Made by a program: the position numbers and the translations under genes. A stretch of DNA of 64,000 nt, from NCBI RefSeq assembly GCF_018417535.1, contig NZ_CP070978.1:2604001-2668000 (forward strand), read 5' to 3'. Position 1 is the first letter of the stretch. The number at the start of each line of letters is the position of its first letter. Shown here one piece after another: positions 16,257 to 25,002 of this stretch. The notes below the pieces were generated by a model. The model saw nothing but the letters and a program-made list of their open reading frames with translations, was not told the origin of the DNA and made no database searches. This DNA comes from Burkholderia pyrrocinia. GTDB taxonomy: Bacteria > Pseudomonadota > Gammaproteobacteria > Burkholderiales > Burkholderiaceae.

Positions 16257-18182
16257 ATGTCAATGAAACAAATTCGCGCGGCGTTGCTGGGAATGTGCAT
16301 CGCCATGCTGGCACCGGCGAGTCACGCGCAGGTGCAATACACGACGGACTGGCTCGCGAACACGTTCGGCACGCTGGCCGCGCACGTGGGCAACGGCGCG
16401 CGCTCGATGTGGGTCGCGCCCGAGGGCGTGATCTATACGGCGTCGCGCTGGGACGAGAACGCGGGCGGCGTCGCGATCTACCAGAACGGCCAGCCGCTCG
16501 GCACGATCGGCATCCACGACGAATTCCAGGGCGGCGCGATCACCGGCAATTCGACGTCGCTGTTCGTTGCGCTCGGCTACAACCGCACGTTCGGCAGCGG
16601 CTCGGTGGGCCGCTACAACCGCGGCACGAACCTGCGCGACCTGCGCATCCCGGTCAGCACGTGGACGGGCATCCAGTACGCGGACGTGATCACGGGCCTC
16701 GCGACAGCCGGCAACCTGCTGTACGTGAGCGACTTCTACGGCAACCGCGTGCGCGTCTATACGACGGACGGCGTCTGGCAGCGCGACATCGGCGTATCGG
16801 GGCCGGGCGCGCTGGCGCTCGACGCCGCCGGCAACCTGTGGGTCGCGCGCAAGAGCGCGGGCGTCGTCGCGCAGTTCAGTGCGACCGGCACGGCGATGAA
16901 CACGATCCAGATGGCGGCCGGCGCGCGGCCGGCGTCGCTGTACTTCGATGCGTCGATGGGCCAGTTGATGGTGGGCGACGAAGGGCCCGACATGAACATC
17001 AAGGTCTACAGCGGGCTCCTCGGCCTGCCGATGCAGGTCGGCACGTTCGGCGTGCAGGGCGGTTATCTCGACACGACGACGGGCATCAAGGGGCAGGTCG
17101 GCGACAAGCGCTTCACGCGCGTCGCCGCGCTCGGCAAGGATTCGGCCGGCAACCTGTACGTGCTGAACAACGCATGGGGCGGCGGCTGGGATCTCGGCCG
17201 CAACGGCAGCACCGACCTCCATTCGTACAGCCCGACGGGCGCGCTGCAATGGAAGCTGCAGGCGCTGAACTTCGAGGGGATCGCCGCGCCCGACCCGGTG
17301 ACGGACGGCGCGCTCTTCTACAGCGGCAACAACGTGTACACGGGTTCGGCGGGCGGCACGTTCGTCGCGAACACGGTCGATCCGTTCACCTATCCGAAGG
17401 ACCCGCGCCTCGACATGAAAGACTACCAGCGCGGCCAGCACTTCGGCCAGCTCGTGATGGTCGGCGGCAACCGGATTCTCGTCGCGTCGGGCCAGAACCC
17501 GGGCAACTTCAACTTCTATTACTTCAACACGGCGAGCGGCTATATCGCGATTCCGGCCGGCTCGCTCCCGGGCAAGCCGTTCAACACGACCCTGCAGGTG
17601 ACGGCCGGCTTCGACATCGACGGCAACGGCGACGTGTGGGCAGGGCTGAACGGCTCCAACGTGATTTCCCGCTTCCCGATGACGGGCTTCGACGCGACCG
17701 GCAAGCCATCGTGGGGCAAGCCGACGACGACACCCGTGCCGAGCACCGTGGCGCCGGTCACGCGCATCATCTACCGGGCGGACAGCGACACGATGATCCT
17801 CGCGCAGGGCCTCGCGGGCAATTGGGACTGGACCGCGATGAACGGGCACATCGAGGTCTATCACGGCTGGAAGAACGGCAACACGAGCGCGCCGAATCCG
17901 GTGATCAACCTGACGAGCGCGAATCCGAAATCGATCGCGGCGGCCGGCCACTACCTGTTCGTCGGCTACGTGCACACGGTGCCGAACATCGACGTGTTCG
18001 ACCTGAACACCGGTGCGCTCGTCACCACGCTGACGAATTCGAACACGTCGGCGATGGATGTCGGCAACGACGTCGACTCGATGTACGGCGTGCGTGCGTA
18101 CCTGCGCTCGACCGGCGAGTACGTGATAACCAAGGACAACTACAACGGGACGAGCATCGTCGTGTATCGCTGGCATCCGTGA
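16257..18182 (+). CDS. Secreted NHL/SMP-30-like beta-propeller protein of unknown function
   Basis: A 641-residue exported protein. Residues 1-27 form a Sec signal peptide (ending PASHAQ). The remainder is made of repeated units with the pattern (A/G)-(L/V)-D-x-(A/D)-G-N-L-(W/Y)-V, for example ALDAAGNLWVA near residue 190, KDSAGNLYVLNN near 300 and FDIDGNGDVWAGL near 460, which is the blade signature of NHL-type beta-propellers. No catalytic residues can be named. It stands alone between terminators, so context gives no role. Periplasmic or extracellular binding is the best guess. Confidence 0.7.
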   Translation: MSMKQIRAALLGMCIAMLAPASHAQVQYTTDWLANTFGTLAAHVGNGARSMWVAPEGVIYTASRWDENAGGVAIYQNGQPLGTIGIHDEFQGGAITGNSTSLFVALGYNRTFGSGSVGRYNRGTNLRDLRIPVSTWTGIQYADVITGLATAGNLLYVSDFYGNRVRVYTTDGVWQRDIGVSGPGALALDAAGNLWVARKSAGVVAQFSATGTAMNTIQMAAGARPASLYFDASMGQLMVGDEGPDMNIKVYSGLLGLPMQVGTFGVQGGYLDTTTGIKGQVGDKRFTRVAALGKDSAGNLYVLNNAWGGGWDLGRNGSTDLHSYSPTGALQWKLQALNFEGIAAPDPVTDGALFYSGNNVYTGSAGGTFVANTVDPFTYPKDPRLDMKDYQRGQHFGQLVMVGGNRILVASGQNPGNFNFYYFNTASGYIAIPAGSLPGKPFNTTLQVTAGFDIDGNGDVWAGLNGSNVISRFPMTGFDATGKPSWGKPTTTPVPSTVAPVTRIIYRADSDTMILAQGLAGNWDWTAMNGHIEVYHGWKNGNTSAPNPVINLTSANPKSIAAAGHYLFVGYVHTVPNIDVFDLNTGALVTTLTNSNTSAMDVGNDVDSMYGVRAYLRSTGEYVITKDNYNGTSIVVYRWHP

Positions 18183-18209
18183 CCGCGCCGGCCGCACCGG
18201 CCGGCGCGG
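18183..18209. terminator. Bidirectional hairpin between convergent genes
   Basis: CCGCGCCGGCC (18183-18193) and GGCCGGCGCGG (18199-18209) pair perfectly across a 5-nt loop, immediately after the propeller gene stop and before the end of tsdA on the other strand. Confidence 0.65.
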
Positions 18210-18216
18210 CCTGGCG

Positions 18217-19149
18217 TCATGGCGCGCCGAGCACGCGGCCGTTCACGCCGAGCCCGTACATCGAGTCGGGCGAATCGTGGAATTTCGTGCGCGTGTCCTG
18301 CACCGAGCCCGTGAAGCGCGGGTCCTGCGGACGTTCGTGGCTGTCCATGAAGGTCGCGACGTCCCACGCCTCCTGATCGGTCAGCGTGCCGCCGAGCCCG
18401 AGCGGCATGTTGGCCTTGATGAAGCCGGCCGCGTTGCGGATGTCGCCCATCCCTGCACCCCAGTTGAACGAGCGCGCGCCCCACAGCGCCGGGAAGGCCG
18501 GCTTGCCACCGCTCGACTGCCCCTGGCCGTCCGCGCCGTGGCACAGCGCGCAGTGCTGCGCGTAGACGGCGGCGCCGCGTGCGTAGTCGGCCTTCTGCGC
18601 GGGCGGCGGCAGTTTCGGGAAGCCTTGCCCCGGCAGCTTCGTGCCGACCGGCGCGCCCTTCGCGAGCCAGTACGAATAGGTTTCGAGCGCGACGAGGATC
18701 GGGTCGCCGGCCGGCGGCGCCTTGCCGTTCATGCTGTAACGAAAGCAGCCCTGCAGGCGCTCGGCGAACGTGTTCACGTGGCCGTTCTTGCTGCGGTAGG
18801 CCGGATACAGCAGGTACGCGGCCCACATCGGGCTCGAATCGGGCCGGCGGCCCGCGTCGAGGTGGCAGCTCGCGCAGGTCAGCTTGTTGCCGACGTACTT
18901 GCCCGCGAACTCGGGCGTGTGCAGGAAGATCTGCTCGCCGAGCTTCACGGTCTTGCCGAAGTCGTCGGCGGGCATCGCGGATTCGGCGGGTGGTGTGAAC
19001 GGCCTGGCTGTGGTCGCGGGTGCGGTCACGGGAGCGGAAGTGGCGACCGGCGTGTCCTGCGGCGCCGCCGCGAACGTGAGCGCGGGCATCCAGGCCGCGC
19101 CTAGCAGCATGGCGCGTGCGCGGCGGATCAGCGTCGTGCGGTCGATCAT
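18217..19149 (-). CDS. tsdA: Thiosulfate dehydrogenase, di-haem cytochrome c (TsdA)
   Basis: A 310-residue periplasmic di-haem cytochrome that couples two thiosulfates to tetrathionate. After a signal peptide (about residues 1-28) it has haem sites CASCH (92-96) and CALCH (200-204). The segment RLQGCFRYSMNG contains Cys135, equivalent in position to the cysteine that ligates the active-site haem of TsdA, and KANMPLG supplies Met248 as a likely ligand of the second haem. The C-terminal SHERPQDPRFTGSVQDTR is also diagnostic of TsdA. ATG 19149 has AAGGAG upstream and overlaps the tsdB stop by four bases, so translation is coupled. Confidence 0.88.
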   Translation of the reverse strand: MIDRTTLIRRARAMLLGAAWMPALTFAAAPQDTPVATSAPVTAPATTARPFTPPAESAMPADDFGKTVKLGEQIFLHTPEFAGKYVGNKLTCASCHLDAGRRPDSSPMWAAYLLYPAYRSKNGHVNTFAERLQGCFRYSMNGKAPPAGDPILVALETYSYWLAKGAPVGTKLPGQGFPKLPPPAQKADYARGAAVYAQHCALCHGADGQGQSSGGKPAFPALWGARSFNWGAGMGDIRNAAGFIKANMPLGLGGTLTDQEAWDVATFMDSHERPQDPRFTGSVQDTRTKFHDSPDSMYGLGVNGRVLGAP

Positions 19150-19832
19150 CGCTTGTCTCCTTGTGCGGCGCCGCCGCGCGTGTAGTAGGCGGCCACCGCG
19201 TCGATGTCGGCGTCGGACAGCTTGCCGGCGATCATCGGCATCAGCGCCATCGGCCCGGGCGGGCGCGTGCCGTGTTTCCAGCCGTTCAACTGCCCGGCGA
19301 TGTACGCGGCCGGCTGGCCCGCGAGCGGCGGAAACGCGGTACCCACACCAAGGCCGCCGGGGCCGTGGCATTGCGCGCACGCGGGCAGGCCCTGCGACCA
19401 GCGCCCGCGTGTCGCGAGCCATGCGCCGGTGTTGGCCGGATCGATCGACGTGTTGTCGGGGGTAAAGACGCCGGCCGGCGCGGGCAGGCTCGCGAAGTAC
19501 GCGGATACCGCGTCGCGCTCGTGCGGCGTCAGCAGTTTCGAGAGCGGCCGCATGACGGGATTCTGGCGGCTGCCGTCCGCGAACGCGGCAAGCTGCGCGG
19601 ACAGATACGCGGCGTTCGTGCCCGCAAGGCGCGGGAAGCCGGCCGCCGCGTTGCCTTCGCCCTGGCTGCCGTGGCAGCCGATGCAGGCCGCGACGCCCGT
19701 CGCCGAGCCCTGTGTCGCGAGCGTCTTGCCGAGCGTTGTGTCGTCCGCGTGCGCATGGCCGGCCAGCAGCGCGGCCGCGGCAAGCAGCAGCGGCGCGCAC
19801 CGGCGTCGCCGTGTGTCGACCTTATCGTTCAC
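19146..19832 (-). CDS. tsdB: Di-haem cytochrome c4-like electron acceptor (TsdB)
   Basis: A 228-residue exported di-haem cytochrome c. The signal peptide ends at GHAHA (about residue 29). Two cytochrome c4-like halves follow with CIGCH (50-54) and CAQCH (152-156) and distal-Met segments NPVMRPLS and PMALMPMIAG. I take the GTG at 19832 as start because AAGGAGG lies just upstream and no ATG gives a signal peptide. Next to tsdA it is the expected redox partner TsdB, passing electrons from thiosulfate oxidation to the terminal oxidases. The stop overlaps the tsdA start. Confidence 0.85.
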   Translation of the reverse strand: MNDKVDTRRRRCAPLLLAAAALLAGHAHADDTTLGKTLATQGSATGVAACIGCHGSQGEGNAAAGFPRLAGTNAAYLSAQLAAFADGSRQNPVMRPLSKLLTPHERDAVSAYFASLPAPAGVFTPDNTSIDPANTGAWLATRGRWSQGLPACAQCHGPGGLGVGTAFPPLAGQPAAYIAGQLNGWKHGTRPPGPMALMPMIAGKLSDADIDAVAAYYTRGGAAQGDKR

Positions 19833-19897
19833 GTGTCCCCTCCTTGTTGTATGTCGCGTGTGCGCCGCCACGCAGCCGCGCGGCCGGCGCGGGTCCG

Positions 19898-20950
19898 TCA
19901 GCCTGCGTCCGGCCGGTCCTCCGTCGGCGCGAGGTGTTGCGCCGGTATCGTCGCATCGTAGCGGCCGAAGCCGTAGCGCTGGAATATCCGGAACGCTTCC
20001 GGCGACCGGATGAACGCGAGCCACGCGCGCGCGGCTTCCGGATGCGGCGCGTCCTTCACCATCGCCCCTGCATAGATCGCCGTCGTATTCTGCGCGGCCG
20101 GAATGTCGATGTGCATCAGCGGATGCCCGACCTGTTCCTGGAACGCCGCTTCGGATTGCCACAGCACGCCGGCGTCCGCGTGATCCTGCATCAGGAACAG
20201 CGCGGTTTCCCGATGGTGGATGTGCGTGAGCTCGGTCGTGCCGGCGCGCACCTTGTCGTCGTAGACGGTGCGCGCGAGCGCGTCGCCGCCGGCCTTCACG
20301 AGCGACGCGCGGATCTGCCGCGCGACGCCTTCGAATGCCGGGTTCGGCATCGCGAGCTTCACGTCGGGCCGCGCGAGATCGTTCAGCGACGCGATGCGCT
20401 TCGGATTGCCGGCGCGCACCATGATCGTCAACTGGTTCGTCACGTACGGCACGGCGGGGCCCGCGAGCGTGCCGTCCGCGATCAGTCCGTCGATCTTGCC
20501 GAGCCCCGCGAAATACGCGTCGGGCTTGACCGTCCACGTCATGTTGCCGACGGTGATCGTGCCGCCCGCGTGGATCTGCTTCACGAGCAGGCCGGGCGGG
20601 ATCGTTTCCCAGTAGATGCGGCCGCGGTATTCGGGATGGTCTTCCTCGAACTTCGCGACGAGCGGCGCCATCGCGAAGAAGTAGTTGCCGCCGACGAACA
20701 GCACGAGTTTCGGCGCGGCTAGGTCGCCGTGGAAATCGGCGAGCACGTCGACCTGCGGCACCGTGAATTCGAGGCCGCGATGAAGCGCGTCGTTGTTGCG
20801 GCCGTCCTGCCAGGGCGGGAAGATGTTTGCGGCGGTGTCGGCGGACGCGGCGAGCGATAGCGCCGACGCGCAGCACAGCCAGCCGGCCAGCGCGGCGCGT
20901 AGCGTGCGCCGTCGGCGGCGCGACGGCGATTGCGGGTGGATCGAGGTCAT
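19898..20950 (-). CDS. Exported molybdate-type (ModA-like) substrate-binding protein
   Basis: A 350-residue periplasmic binding-fold protein with an arginine-rich signal peptide (about residues 1-32). The core has KLVLFVGGNYFFAMAPLVAKFE, then GNMTWTVKPDAYF, NQLTIMVRAGNPKRI and the late ETALFLMQDHADAGVLW typical of the ModA/tungstate branch, which binds oxyanions. No ABC permease or ATPase gene is adjacent, so it may act as a ligand carrier or sensor rather than feed a transporter. The ATG at 20950 was chosen over one at 20962 because GAGG lies seven bases before it. It lies between a Tat-exported protein and tsdB in one transcription direction. Confidence 0.75.
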   Translation of the reverse strand: MTSIHPQSPSRRRRRTLRAALAGWLCCASALSLAASADTAANIFPPWQDGRNNDALHRGLEFTVPQVDVLADFHGDLAAPKLVLFVGGNYFFAMAPLVAKFEEDHPEYRGRIYWETIPPGLLVKQIHAGGTITVGNMTWTVKPDAYFAGLGKIDGLIADGTLAGPAVPYVTNQLTIMVRAGNPKRIASLNDLARPDVKLAMPNPAFEGVARQIRASLVKAGGDALARTVYDDKVRAGTTELTHIHHRETALFLMQDHADAGVLWQSEAAFQEQVGHPLMHIDIPAAQNTTAIYAGAMVKDAPHPEAARAWLAFIRSPEAFRIFQRYGFGRYDATIPAQHLAPTEDRPDAG

Positions 20951-20958
20951 CGTGGGCC

Positions 20959-21750
20959 TCATTTCGCGTACGTGAAACCGGCCTGCTGCAGCTCGGGCAG
21001 CGTGCCGACCGCGCCCGGCGTGACGATCGCCGACGGGATTACGTGGTTGGTCAGGTCGGCCGCGAGCGCGTCGAGCGGCAGCTTGTCGGGATTCGCGTTC
21101 GCGCCGTCGAGCCGTTCCGCGAGTTCCCAGATCGCGTTGTGGCACGACAGGAACACGACGCCGCGCTGCTGTAGCGCGGCGATGCTGTTGTCGTGCGACG
21201 AGAATGCGCCGTCGGGCAACGCGTGATCCTGCGTACCTTTCGATTGCGCGGGCTTCGCGTCGAGCAGCGTGTTGGTCGGGAATGCGGCGCCGGCGAATTT
21301 CGCGAGGCCGTATTTGTCCCACGCGGTCTGGTCGAGCAGCGCGAGATGCGCGCTGCCGTGCGTGGCCGACACGACGAGGAAATCCGGATGACCGTACGAC
21401 CAGATCTGCGCGTTTAGCGAATTGCGCATCAGGTTCAGCCACGGGCCGCCGAGCTCGGTGTTGTCCCACACCTGCTTCGGGCCGCCGCGATAGCCGATCA
21501 CTTCGGTGAGCGCAGCGTGATCCCACTGGTCGGGACGTTCGAGGATCATCGGCACCGTCTTGAAGTCACGACGCCTCTGCGCGGCCGCGAGGCGGCGCGT
21601 GAGGTCGGCGAGACGCGCGGCGCCGCCGGGCAGCAGCGCGCCGCTCTCGGGCGCCGCCGCGTGAGCGTGGCGCGTGGCGGCGAGCAGTGCGGTGCCGGCC
21701 GCGAGGCCGAGTGTCTTGAGCGCGCCGCGGCGCGCATGCCGGTCGGACAT
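20959..21750 (-). CDS. Tat-exported DsrE-like protein in the thiosulfate locus
   Basis: A 263-residue protein beginning MSDRHARRGALKTLGLAAG, a twin-arginine-type signal that probably ends at HAHA near residue 32. The mature part contains GVVFLSCHNAIWELAERL, reminiscent of the conserved Cys helix of DsrE/DsrF-like sulfur-relay folds, and FLVVSATHGSAHLALLDQ. I do not recognise a characterised family. A ribosome site GGGAG precedes the ATG. As first gene of the unit that leads through the ModA-like protein to tsdB-tsdA, a role in sulfur-compound handling in the periplasm is the best inference. Homologues are often labelled transcriptional initiation protein Tat, which is not a functional description. 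Confidence 0.65.
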   Translation of the reverse strand: MSDRHARRGALKTLGLAAGTALLAATRHAHAAAPESGALLPGGAARLADLTRRLAAAQRRRDFKTVPMILERPDQWDHAALTEVIGYRGGPKQVWDNTELGGPWLNLMRNSLNAQIWSYGHPDFLVVSATHGSAHLALLDQTAWDKYGLAKFAGAAFPTNTLLDAKPAQSKGTQDHALPDGAFSSHDNSIAALQQRGVVFLSCHNAIWELAERLDGANANPDKLPLDALAADLTNHVIPSAIVTPGAVGTLPELQQAGFTYAK

Positions 21751-21913
21751 GGCTTGTCTCCCAGGATCGTTTTTGTGGGGGCGTGTCGCGTTGCCGTGCG
21801 GCGGCGCAGCGTCGCCATCACGTAGCCAGTCTAGAGGCGCGCGATCGATACCGGAAATCGCGATATCGGATGGGAGATATTCGGGGGTCTGATGATTGTC
21901 TGAAACGACAGGA

Positions 21914-21946
21914 CAGCGCGGCGCCGACGAATGCGGCGCCGCGCTG
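21914..21946 (-). terminator. Hairpin downstream of the MFS gene
   Basis: CAGCGCGGCGCC (21914-21925) and GGCGCCGCGCTG (21935-21946) form a perfect 12-bp stem with a 9-nt loop 20 bp past the MFS stop. No T-run follows. Confidence 0.55.
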
Positions 21947-21966
21947 CCGGCCGCGGCCGCACGACG

Positions 21967-23250
21967 TCAGTGCGCCGCGCGTTCGCGCAGGACTTCCGAC
22001 GGCCGGCTGTTGCGCACGAATACGGCTGCCAGCACGGCGCCCGTCAGCGCGATCGCGCCGGCCAGCACGAACGCGGTCGCGAACGAGCCGCTGCGTTCGA
22101 CGATGAAGCCGGTCACGGCCGGCCCGATCACGCCCGACAGGCTGCCCATGCAGTGCAGGAAGCCGCTTACGCCGCCGACGCGCGTCGGGTGCACGACATC
22201 CTGCACGATCGCCCAGTAGATCGCGCCCGTCACGTACAGGAAGAACAGCGACACGGACATCAGCGCGACCGCGCCTTGCGTCGATTGCACGGCGCCCGCG
22301 ACCGCCACGCATGCGCCCGCGCCGAGCAGGCAGGTGACGAGCACGATCCGGCGCGACAGCAGCAGGTTGCCGGTGAGCCGGTAGAGCGCATCCGAGATCG
22401 CTCCGCCGCACGCGAGGCCGACCGTGCCGACGAGCCAGGGCACGACGGTGGCGACGCTCATCTCCTTGATGTTCAGATGATGCGCGCGCACGAGGTAGCT
22501 CGGGAACCAGCTCAGGAAGAAGAACAGCACGTAGTTGTAGCTGAAGAAGGCGGCGGCCGTCGCGAGGATGCGCGGCTGGCGCACGTAATGCGACAGCGTG
22601 TGCGCGGGCGTGGCCGCGCCGGCGGCCGCAGGGGCGTGGACGGGCGTTGCGGCGGGCGCACCCGGTGCGTCGTTGACCGGCGCGGCCGGACGATCCGACG
22701 TCGACATCATCCATACGACGACCCACGCGAGCCCGATCGCGCACACGATCCAGAATGCCGGCCGCCAGCCGAACTGCGCGGCCAGCAGGCCGACGATCGG
22801 CCCCGCGATCGCGCCGCCGAGCGGCGAGCCGGCGCTGAGCAGGCCCATCGCGGTCGCGGCGGCGTCGCGCGGCAGCCAGTTGTTGACCATCTTGTTCGCG
22901 GCCGAGCACAGCGGCCCTTCGGCCATGCCGAACAGCAGCCGCACGATCAACAGGCTCACGAAGCCGACGGTGAGCGCGGTCATCCCGCAGAAGATCGACC
23001 AGAGCCCGACCGCCAGCACGTACACGAGCTTCGGCCCGAGCCGGTCGGACGCGAGGCCGCCGATGAAATTGAACAGTGCGTAACCGATGAAGAACGTGCT
23101 GAACACGAGGCCCATCTGCGCGGCGTCGATACCGAGATCGGTCTGCACGATCGGCGCGACGATCGACAGCGCGACGCGGTCGAGATAGTTGATGCCATAC
23201 ACGATGAACAGCAGGAACACCGTCAACCACGCCTGCGACTTCTGCTTCAT
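21967..23250 (-). CDS. MFS transporter, anion:cation symporter (hexuronate/glucarate) type
   Basis: A 427-residue 12-helix carrier of the major facilitator superfamily. The opening LTVFLLFIVYGINYLDRVALSIVAP and ASDRLGPKLVYVLAVGLWS loop are typical of the anion:cation symporter family, which includes the glucarate/galactarate and hexuronate carriers. RLLFGMAEGPLCSAANKMVNNW is the conserved helix-4 region. GGAG sits before the ATG at 23250. The gene is 130 bp downstream of the fructuronate reductase on the same strand, so it most likely imports the aldonate or hexuronate catabolised by this locus. Confidence 0.88.
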   Translation of the reverse strand: MKQKSQAWLTVFLLFIVYGINYLDRVALSIVAPIVQTDLGIDAAQMGLVFSTFFIGYALFNFIGGLASDRLGPKLVYVLAVGLWSIFCGMTALTVGFVSLLIVRLLFGMAEGPLCSAANKMVNNWLPRDAAATAMGLLSAGSPLGGAIAGPIVGLLAAQFGWRPAFWIVCAIGLAWVVVWMMSTSDRPAAPVNDAPGAPAATPVHAPAAAGAATPAHTLSHYVRQPRILATAAAFFSYNYVLFFFLSWFPSYLVRAHHLNIKEMSVATVVPWLVGTVGLACGGAISDALYRLTGNLLLSRRIVLVTCLLGAGACVAVAGAVQSTQGAVALMSVSLFFLYVTGAIYWAIVQDVVHPTRVGGVSGFLHCMGSLSGVIGPAVTGFIVERSGSFATAFVLAGAIALTGAVLAAVFVRNSRPSEVLRERAAH

Positions 23251-23380
23251 GTCTGTCTCCTTCGTGCCGGTGGGCCGGCCGTCATGTCTCTTCGATCGTT
23301 CGCCGCGTCGTCATGAACGTCGGCGGGCAGGGGCGTTGCGCGGTTCGCGGCGGGCTGCGGCGAACCGGGTGAGCGGTCGT

Positions 23381-24844
23381 TCAGTGCGCGTGCAACGGCG
23401 CGAGCAGTGCGTCGGTGCCGTGCGAGCGCAGCGTCGACAGATGCGTACCGACGCGTGCGATCAATGCGTCCGGCCATGCAGCCGGACCGGCGAGCGTGGT
23501 GCTGCCGAGTGCGGCCCGAACCGCGCCGGCTGCATCGCCGGCAGCCGACAGCGCTGCGCCGAGCGCGGCCGCGCCCGGATCGCCGATCGTCAGCGGCCGG
23601 CCCGATTCGTCGCGCGCGGTGGCGAGGTAGTGCAGCCACAGCGCCAGCGCGCGTTCCAGGGACGGACGTTCGACGCCGGCCGCCGCGCTTTCGCCGAGCG
23701 CCGGCAGCCAGCGCAGCGGCACCTTCTGCGTGCCGTCCATCGCGATCTGTTCGGTCCGATGCGCGAGCGTCGGATTGCGGAAGCGCTGCACGAGCGTCGC
23801 GCAATAGCCATGCGCGTCGTAACCGGACGGCACGTCGACGGTCGCGAGCAGGTCGCGCGTCATCACGCCGTCGACGAGCGCAGCGATCGCCGGATCGGCC
23901 ATCGCATCGGACACGGTCGCGCGGCCGCGCAACTGCCCCGCATACGCGATGGCCGAATGCGAGCCGTTCAGCAACCGCAGCTTCATCGTCTCGTACGGCC
24001 GTACGTCGGCCACGATGTGCGCGCCGGCGTCTTCCCAGCGCGGGCGCGGGCCGGCGAACCGATCCTCGATCACCCATTGCGAGAACGGCTCGCAGACGAT
24101 CGCGGCCGCGTCGTGCGCGCCGAGACGCGCGTGTGCCCAGTCCAGCGATTCGGGCGTCGCGGCCGGCACGATCCGGTCGACCATGCTGTTGGGGAACGCG
24201 ACGTCGTCGCGGATGCGCCGCGCTAGCGTGCCGTCGATGCGTTCCGCATAGTCGATCAGCAGCGCGCGCAGCGTGTCGCCGTTCGATGTCATGTTGTCGC
24301 AGCAGACGACGGTCAGCGGCGCATTCGCCGGCCGCAAGCGCAGGCCGGCCGCGATCACGCCGAGCGCGGTGCGCGGTGTGTCGGGTGTCGCGAGATCCTG
24401 CCGGATCGCGGGATCGTCGGCATCGAGGCCGCCGCCGGGGCGTCGGCAATAGCCCTTCTCGGTCACGGTCAGGCTCACGATCGCCACGGCCGGATCGGCG
24501 ATCAGCGCCAGCAGCGCGGGCAGCGACTCGGGGGCGAACAGCGCGCCGTGCACGGCGCCGACGATGCGCGTGTGCGCGCCGTGACCGTCGCGCTCGGTCA
24601 CCGTGTACAGGTGATCCTGCGCGGCGAGCAGGTCGACGGTATGGCGCCGCCGCAGTTCGACGCCCACGATGCCCCAGCGGAGATCGCCCTGTTCGAGCAC
24701 CGTTTCCGTATGGAGCGCCTGGTGCGCGCGATGGAACGCGCCGAGGCCGAGATGGACGATGCCCGTGCGGACGGCCTGCCGGTCATAACCGGGGCGGCGC
24801 GTGCCGGGCGGCGCGGTGCGCAGGAAATCGGGGGCGAATCGCAT
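23381..24844 (-). CDS. uxuB: Fructuronate reductase (mannitol dehydrogenase family)
   Basis: A 487-residue polyol/uronate dehydrogenase, the same length as E. coli UxuB, which reversibly converts D-fructuronate to D-mannonate with NADH. The N-terminal Rossmann motif is GIVHLGLGAFHRAHQ. Catalytic-domain signatures are FPNSMVDRIVP and KLRLLNGSHSAIAY, containing the Lys-Asn-His catalytic set of the long-chain mannitol dehydrogenase family. Alternative members act on mannitol or altronate, but a mannonate dehydratase across the divergent promoter supports the fructuronate/mannonate assignment. A palindrome 20 bp upstream of the start probably serves as operator. Confidence 0.82.
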   Translation of the reverse strand: MRFAPDFLRTAPPGTRRPGYDRQAVRTGIVHLGLGAFHRAHQALHTETVLEQGDLRWGIVGVELRRRHTVDLLAAQDHLYTVTERDGHGAHTRIVGAVHGALFAPESLPALLALIADPAVAIVSLTVTEKGYCRRPGGGLDADDPAIRQDLATPDTPRTALGVIAAGLRLRPANAPLTVVCCDNMTSNGDTLRALLIDYAERIDGTLARRIRDDVAFPNSMVDRIVPAATPESLDWAHARLGAHDAAAIVCEPFSQWVIEDRFAGPRPRWEDAGAHIVADVRPYETMKLRLLNGSHSAIAYAGQLRGRATVSDAMADPAIAALVDGVMTRDLLATVDVPSGYDAHGYCATLVQRFRNPTLAHRTEQIAMDGTQKVPLRWLPALGESAAAGVERPSLERALALWLHYLATARDESGRPLTIGDPGAAALGAALSAAGDAAGAVRAALGSTTLAGPAAWPDALIARVGTHLSTLRSHGTDALLAPLHAH

Positions 24845-24863
24845 GACGGTCGGTGACGGTTTG

Positions 24864-24873
24864 TACCATGGTA
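24864..24873. promoter_or_regulatory. Operator palindrome 1 of the hexuronate locus
   Basis: TACCATGGTA, a perfect 10-bp palindrome in the context TGTACCATGGTAG, lies 20 bp before the fructuronate reductase start. The same 13-bp string recurs at the other end of the spacer. FCD-type GntR regulators of hexuronate pathways bind short palindromes of this kind. Confidence 0.7.
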
Positions 24874-24959
24874 GATCGTAGGATGCGTGCAGGTTATTTC
24901 GAGTTTCATCGCTAAGTTATCGGTGTAAACGCTAGATCGCCCGAATTCGATTGCGTCTG

Positions 24960-24969
24960 TACCATGGTA
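24960..24969. promoter_or_regulatory. Operator palindrome 2 of the hexuronate locus
   Basis: Second identical TACCATGGTA, again preceded by TG and followed by G, starting 96 bp after the first. The ATG inside it opens the longest reading frame of the regulator gene, but a duplicated palindrome is better explained as an operator, so the regulator probably starts at 25003. Confidence 0.7.
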
Positions 24970-25002
24970 GTTATCGATATCGAGTCGGATCAATTGGTCA
25001 CC

